Positions 42,882 through 45,780 of a stretch of 45,780 nt of DNA are shown one piece after another; the first letter of the stretch is position 1, and every line of letters begins with the position of its first letter. The position numbers and the translations under genes were made by a program. The notes under the pieces were generated by a model that saw only the letters and a list, made by a program, of their open reading frames with translations, did no database searches and had not been told where the DNA came from. Source of the stretch: an uncultured Prochlorococcus sp. (GTDB lineage: Bacteria; Cyanobacteriota; Cyanobacteriia; PCC-6307; Cyanobiaceae); contig CACJCK010000009.1 of the NCBI GenBank assembly GCA_902591865.1, positions 1 to 45,780 of the forward strand, given 5' to 3'.

Positions 42882-43762
42882 AACGCTTACTATTTCCACT
42901 AATAGCTACTATCGCTTTACCTAATTCTGTTAATGCAAATATACAAATCAAAGATAGATTAGATACTCCTCATATTAATTTTATTAGTCAAAGAGCAATA
43001 GCCAATGTTGACTTAGAATTTGATGAACCTTCAGGTTTAGTTTTTGATGTAGATAAAAAGTCTCTTTGGACGGTTAGTGACGACACTTCCAAATTGTTTA
43101 ATTTAGATCTTAAAGGAGATATAAATCGAAAAAAAACAATTAATTCTCCTCTCGATGAAAGTGAAGGTATTACCTTGAATAAAAAACGTAATCTTTTAGT
43201 AGCTGTAATAGAATCTCAATATCCTAAAGTAGTTACTGTTGAATTGGATAGCGGAAAATATAAAAACTACTTATTAAGTGAAATGAAGAATTTTTCACTT
43301 ATAAAAAAATTCTTTAAATTGCAGACCTTAAATAAAAGTCATGGACTAGAGGCAATAACTTTTTTACCAGAAGAGGAAACATATATTGTTGCAAAACAAG
43401 ATTTTCCAGCAATGCTAATAAAAATTAACGGTGAATTAAATAAAATACTTAGTTTTAGAAAAATTGAAAAGTTCTCCAACTATGAAAATCAATTAAATAG
43501 TTTTGATATTAGTGGGCTCGATTATGATGTATTAAATAAAAAAATCTGGATATTGAGTGGTTTAAATAGGGAAATCTATATTTATGATTGGGATTCAAAT
43601 ACAATTATTAATCAATATAAAATCCCCTACATGAATTGGGCTGGAGGAATAGCAGTAAATTATGATGATAATAAATTTCACATAGTTACTGATGTAGATA
43701 ATGAAGAGCCAATGTTATTTGTTCATTCTTATAACCCAGAATTAATATATCAAAATAAATAA
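42878..43762 (+). CDS. Secreted beta-propeller protein (SdiA-regulated/phytase-esterase-like)
   Basis: 294 residues from ATG 42878; a longer frame reaching into the previous gene is less likely because this start gives a good signal peptide (KRLLFPLIATIALPNSVNA). Blades of a propeller follow: EPSGLVFDVDKKSLWTVSDD, DESEGITLNKKRNLLVAV, HGLEAITFLPEEETYIVAKQ, DISGLDYDVLNKKIWILSGL and WAGGIAVNYDDNKFHIVTD. This matches SdiA-regulated (YjiK) and phytase-like esterase propellers; I cannot choose between them. It is translationally coupled to the pentapeptide gene and converges on phoX. Confidence 0.75.
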   Translation: MKRLLFPLIATIALPNSVNANIQIKDRLDTPHINFISQRAIANVDLEFDEPSGLVFDVDKKSLWTVSDDTSKLFNLDLKGDINRKKTINSPLDESEGITLNKKRNLLVAVIESQYPKVVTVELDSGKYKNYLLSEMKNFSLIKKFFKLQTLNKSHGLEAITFLPEEETYIVAKQDFPAMLIKINGELNKILSFRKIEKFSNYENQLNSFDISGLDYDVLNKKIWILSGLNREIYIYDWDSNTIINQYKIPYMNWAGGIAVNYDDNKFHIVTDVDNEEPMLFVHSYNPELIYQNK

Positions 43763-43837
43763 AAATTTTTACAAAATAAGGAAAGAAACTTGTCGTTTTC
43801 TATTGCTAAAGTCAAATTTCAGGTAAAGTACCTATCC

Positions 43838-45643
43838 TCAGCCAATTGTTTTGCCATCATTTCTGCTGATTGCAACAATAGCCGATCTGGGTACTGAGCT
43901 CCCACCATCAGGAAAGTGACATTTGTCAGGATTATTTTCACCTGGATGCTGGACTCCTACAAACATAGTCTTTTTATCACTACTCCATGTGATACCAGTG
44001 ATTTCACACTCTTTAGGACCTACTAAAAATCTGTCAATTTTACCTGTCCTAGGATTTGCGCATAACATTTGGTTATTACCCATTCCTTCAAAGGCTCCTT
44101 GATTAGTATATTTACCATCAGTTTGTATCCATAAGTTACCTTTTGAATCAAATGCGATTCCATCAGGTGAATTAAACATATTATCCTTCGTAATATTTTC
44201 AGAGCCCTTCATTAAACCTTCACCAACAACAGGATTACCAGCCATTGCAAATAAATCCCATTTAAACCCGTCAGCGGCATGTTCATTATTGTCAGGAGTC
44301 CATCGAACTATTTGACCATATGGATTTTCGACTCTTGGGTTAACTGCATTAACAGGTTGATTAGGTTTAACACCTCTATTTTTATTATTAGTTAAGGCAC
44401 AATACGCCTCCACTTTATTAGGATTTGCAGCCACCCATTCAGGTCGATCCATAGTTGTTGCACCAACTTGGGTTGCCGCCATCCTTGTGAAAATACTAAT
44501 ATCTGAATCGCTCATTCCCGATTCTTTTAAATTAACCCATCTCCCGGTTCCATTCTCATTAAAAATCGCCACAAATAAATCACCTTCCGTTAATAGATCA
44601 TAATTTGATGCAGCTCCTTTTATGTACTTTCCTTTTGAAACGAATTTGTATAGATGCTCTCCTCTTTCATCATCTCCCATATAGGCAACAACTTGACCAT
44701 TCTTGGAGATAACAACTTCACAGTTTTCATGTTTAAATCTACCCATTGCCGTCTGTTTCCTTGGCATTGATTGTGGCTTAGAGGGATCAATTTCAGTAAT
44801 ATAACCATGCCTATTAATTTCATTCGGATTTTTTACAACATCAAATCTATCCTGATTCATAACCCAGTTGTAACCCCAATCTTTAGTTTTAACCCCATAT
44901 CTTTTCAAATCTGCTGACAGATTTGCATTAGGGTCTGATGGAGATGAGAAATAACCGTGAAAATTCTCTTCACAAGCTAAATAAGTTCCCCAGGGAGTTC
45001 TGCCATTACCACAATTATTAAATGTACCTCTTGCTAATTTGCCTGTTTGATCCTCATCTGTTTTAAGTAATGGATGACCTGCAGCCGGTCCGTCTATAGC
45101 CACTTTCGTATCTGCAGTAATTTTTCTGTTATAAAGAGAATCTTTAACTATTTCCCACTTCCTACCTTTTTGTGCAACTTCAAAAATCGATACTCCATGT
45201 GCAGCCATGCCTTTTCTAACATCATCAGGTGTTTCAGGAAGCCCACTAGCACGGTTACCATAAATTATTTTTCTATTACAGTATTCATTATTGACTGCAA
45301 GTACTGACTTGCCATTAACCTCAAAAAGACTCATTCCATCATTGTTATCTCCAAATGATAGTTCTTGCGACTCCCCAGTTCCTCTTGTTTGCTGATCAAA
45401 TTCAGGGGCTCCGCTCCATAATGGATCACCCCAAGCTGCAACCGTATGCCAACTAAAACCTTTTGGGACAGTAATTGTATCTTTACTATTGGCTGCTAAA
45501 GGTGTAAAACTAATGCCATTAAAGTCTGAACCAAATCCAATTGCTTTGCTTGGAATAGTGGCAGCAGCAAAAGCACCTATTCCTATAGCAAATGAACCCT
45601 GAAGAAATTTTCTTCTTGAAACAACTTCGTTAAAATCAGACAC
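43838..45643 (-). CDS. phoX: PhoX-type alkaline phosphatase
   Basis: 601 residues of the PhoX (DUF839) family of Ca/Fe-dependent phosphatases, which release phosphate from organic esters outside the cytoplasm. The N-terminus has a twin-arginine signal (SRRKFLQGSFAIGIGAFAAA) ending near SKAIGFG. Family segments: DTITVPKGFSWHTVAAWGDP, FGDNNDGMSLFEV, CGNGRTPWGTYLACEENFHGYF, GRFKHENCEVVISKNGQVVAYMGDDERGEHLYKFV and PDGIAFDSKGNLWIQTDG. The length fits the family. It faces a convergent propeller gene and lies in the integrase neighbourhood. The start ATG at 45643 fits the signal. Confidence 0.92.
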   Translation of the reverse strand: MSDFNEVVSRRKFLQGSFAIGIGAFAAATIPSKAIGFGSDFNGISFTPLAANSKDTITVPKGFSWHTVAAWGDPLWSGAPEFDQQTRGTGESQELSFGDNNDGMSLFEVNGKSVLAVNNEYCNRKIIYGNRASGLPETPDDVRKGMAAHGVSIFEVAQKGRKWEIVKDSLYNRKITADTKVAIDGPAAGHPLLKTDEDQTGKLARGTFNNCGNGRTPWGTYLACEENFHGYFSSPSDPNANLSADLKRYGVKTKDWGYNWVMNQDRFDVVKNPNEINRHGYITEIDPSKPQSMPRKQTAMGRFKHENCEVVISKNGQVVAYMGDDERGEHLYKFVSKGKYIKGAASNYDLLTEGDLFVAIFNENGTGRWVNLKESGMSDSDISIFTRMAATQVGATTMDRPEWVAANPNKVEAYCALTNNKNRGVKPNQPVNAVNPRVENPYGQIVRWTPDNNEHAADGFKWDLFAMAGNPVVGEGLMKGSENITKDNMFNSPDGIAFDSKGNLWIQTDGKYTNQGAFEGMGNNQMLCANPRTGKIDRFLVGPKECEITGITWSSDKKTMFVGVQHPGENNPDKCHFPDGGSSVPRSAIVAISRNDGKTIG

Positions 45644-45780
45644 AACATAAAAGTGATAACTAATTTAAAAATCTATCTCTAAAGTTAAATTTAATTTAAG
45701 GAGTTTCTAAAGTTTAAAATCAGCTCGAAAAGAGCATAAGAGTTTAGTTGCTTTCTAATAAAAAACTTGTTGACTCATAC
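45644..45780 (-). promoter_or_regulatory. phoX upstream region
   Basis: 137 bp run to the window edge with no gene. On the minus strand 45680-45700 reads CTTAAATTAAATTTAACTTT, in which CTTAAATT and TTTAACTT are 11 bp apart, like a degenerate cyanobacterial Pho box (tandem C/TTTAACCT). AT-rich background makes this weak. Confidence 0.3.

Noticed and set aside
1-45780. CRISPR array or cas genes
   Set aside because: No spaced identical repeats of 25-40 bp and no Cas motifs found; the repeats seen are short tandem or coding ones.
1-45780. Insertion sequence or transposase
   Set aside because: No DDE transposase motif or paired terminal inverted repeats with target duplications seen; mobility signs are of the tRNA-integrase type only.

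Overview
The window is an AT-rich, densely coding stretch of a cyanobacterial chromosome. Gene content and style point to a high-light-adapted Prochlorococcus: low GC, very short spacers, many TTG starts, the cyanobacterial families DUF3611, DUF3122 and ThiD2-ThiE, and a tRNA-proximal tyrosine recombinase. I cannot name the strain from sequence alone.

Layout. (1) 1-4765 is a core translation and RNA block: the ffh 3' end, rpsP, phoH, a Bax-inhibitor-1 membrane protein, then era and trmD, with one unknown conserved gene on the minus strand. (2) 4766-8358 is accessory. It holds two adjacent secreted-protein genes (a predicted outer-membrane beta-barrel and a very low-complexity Ser/Thr/Ala/Val-rich protein), flanked by about 480 and 930 bp of mostly decayed sequence. 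(3) 8359-22876 is core metabolism: ispF, a small secreted protein, larB/cpmA; a minus-strand riboflavin/thiamine operon (ribF, thiE, thiS and two tiny genes); surE, pheS, nadK, cobL, ribD, ftsH, argF and lexA with a recognisable LexA box. (4) 22966-33516 is a cell-surface polysaccharide island. It has a dual-specificity-type phosphatase, a Wzc-like polysaccharide co-polymerase/tyrosine kinase and a divergent Wza-like export protein with an inverted repeat between them. These are followed by a sugar epimerase, GT4 and GT2 glycosyltransferases, a 2OG-Fe(II) oxygenase and a protein with sialyltransferase-like motifs. The island ends at tRNA-Ala(GGC). (5) 34464-37739 is a complete succinate dehydrogenase operon (sdhC-sdhA-sdhB). 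(6) 37740-45780 is a mobile-element neighbourhood. Two relics of a tRNA-Pro(TGG) gene lie 2.5 kb apart in the same orientation, each followed by related TTTGTC-type repeats. Between them are rmuC and two multiply broken genes that can be reconstructed by eye. An intact tyrosine recombinase sits next to the better relic, followed by a short gene run (SnoaL-like, pentapeptide-repeat, beta-propeller) and a PhoX-type alkaline phosphatase.

How it works together. The Wzc/Wza/phosphatase set with the transferases looks like one capsule or exopolysaccharide assembly system, probably phosphorylation-controlled. The integrase, tRNA relics, decayed cargo and phosphate-scavenging cargo fit repeated integration and decay at a tRNA-Pro attachment site, like the tRNA-associated integrative elements (tycheposons) described in Prochlorococcus. 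The least explained intact genes are the secreted pair at 5244-7429 and the sialyltransferase-like protein at 30630-31853.
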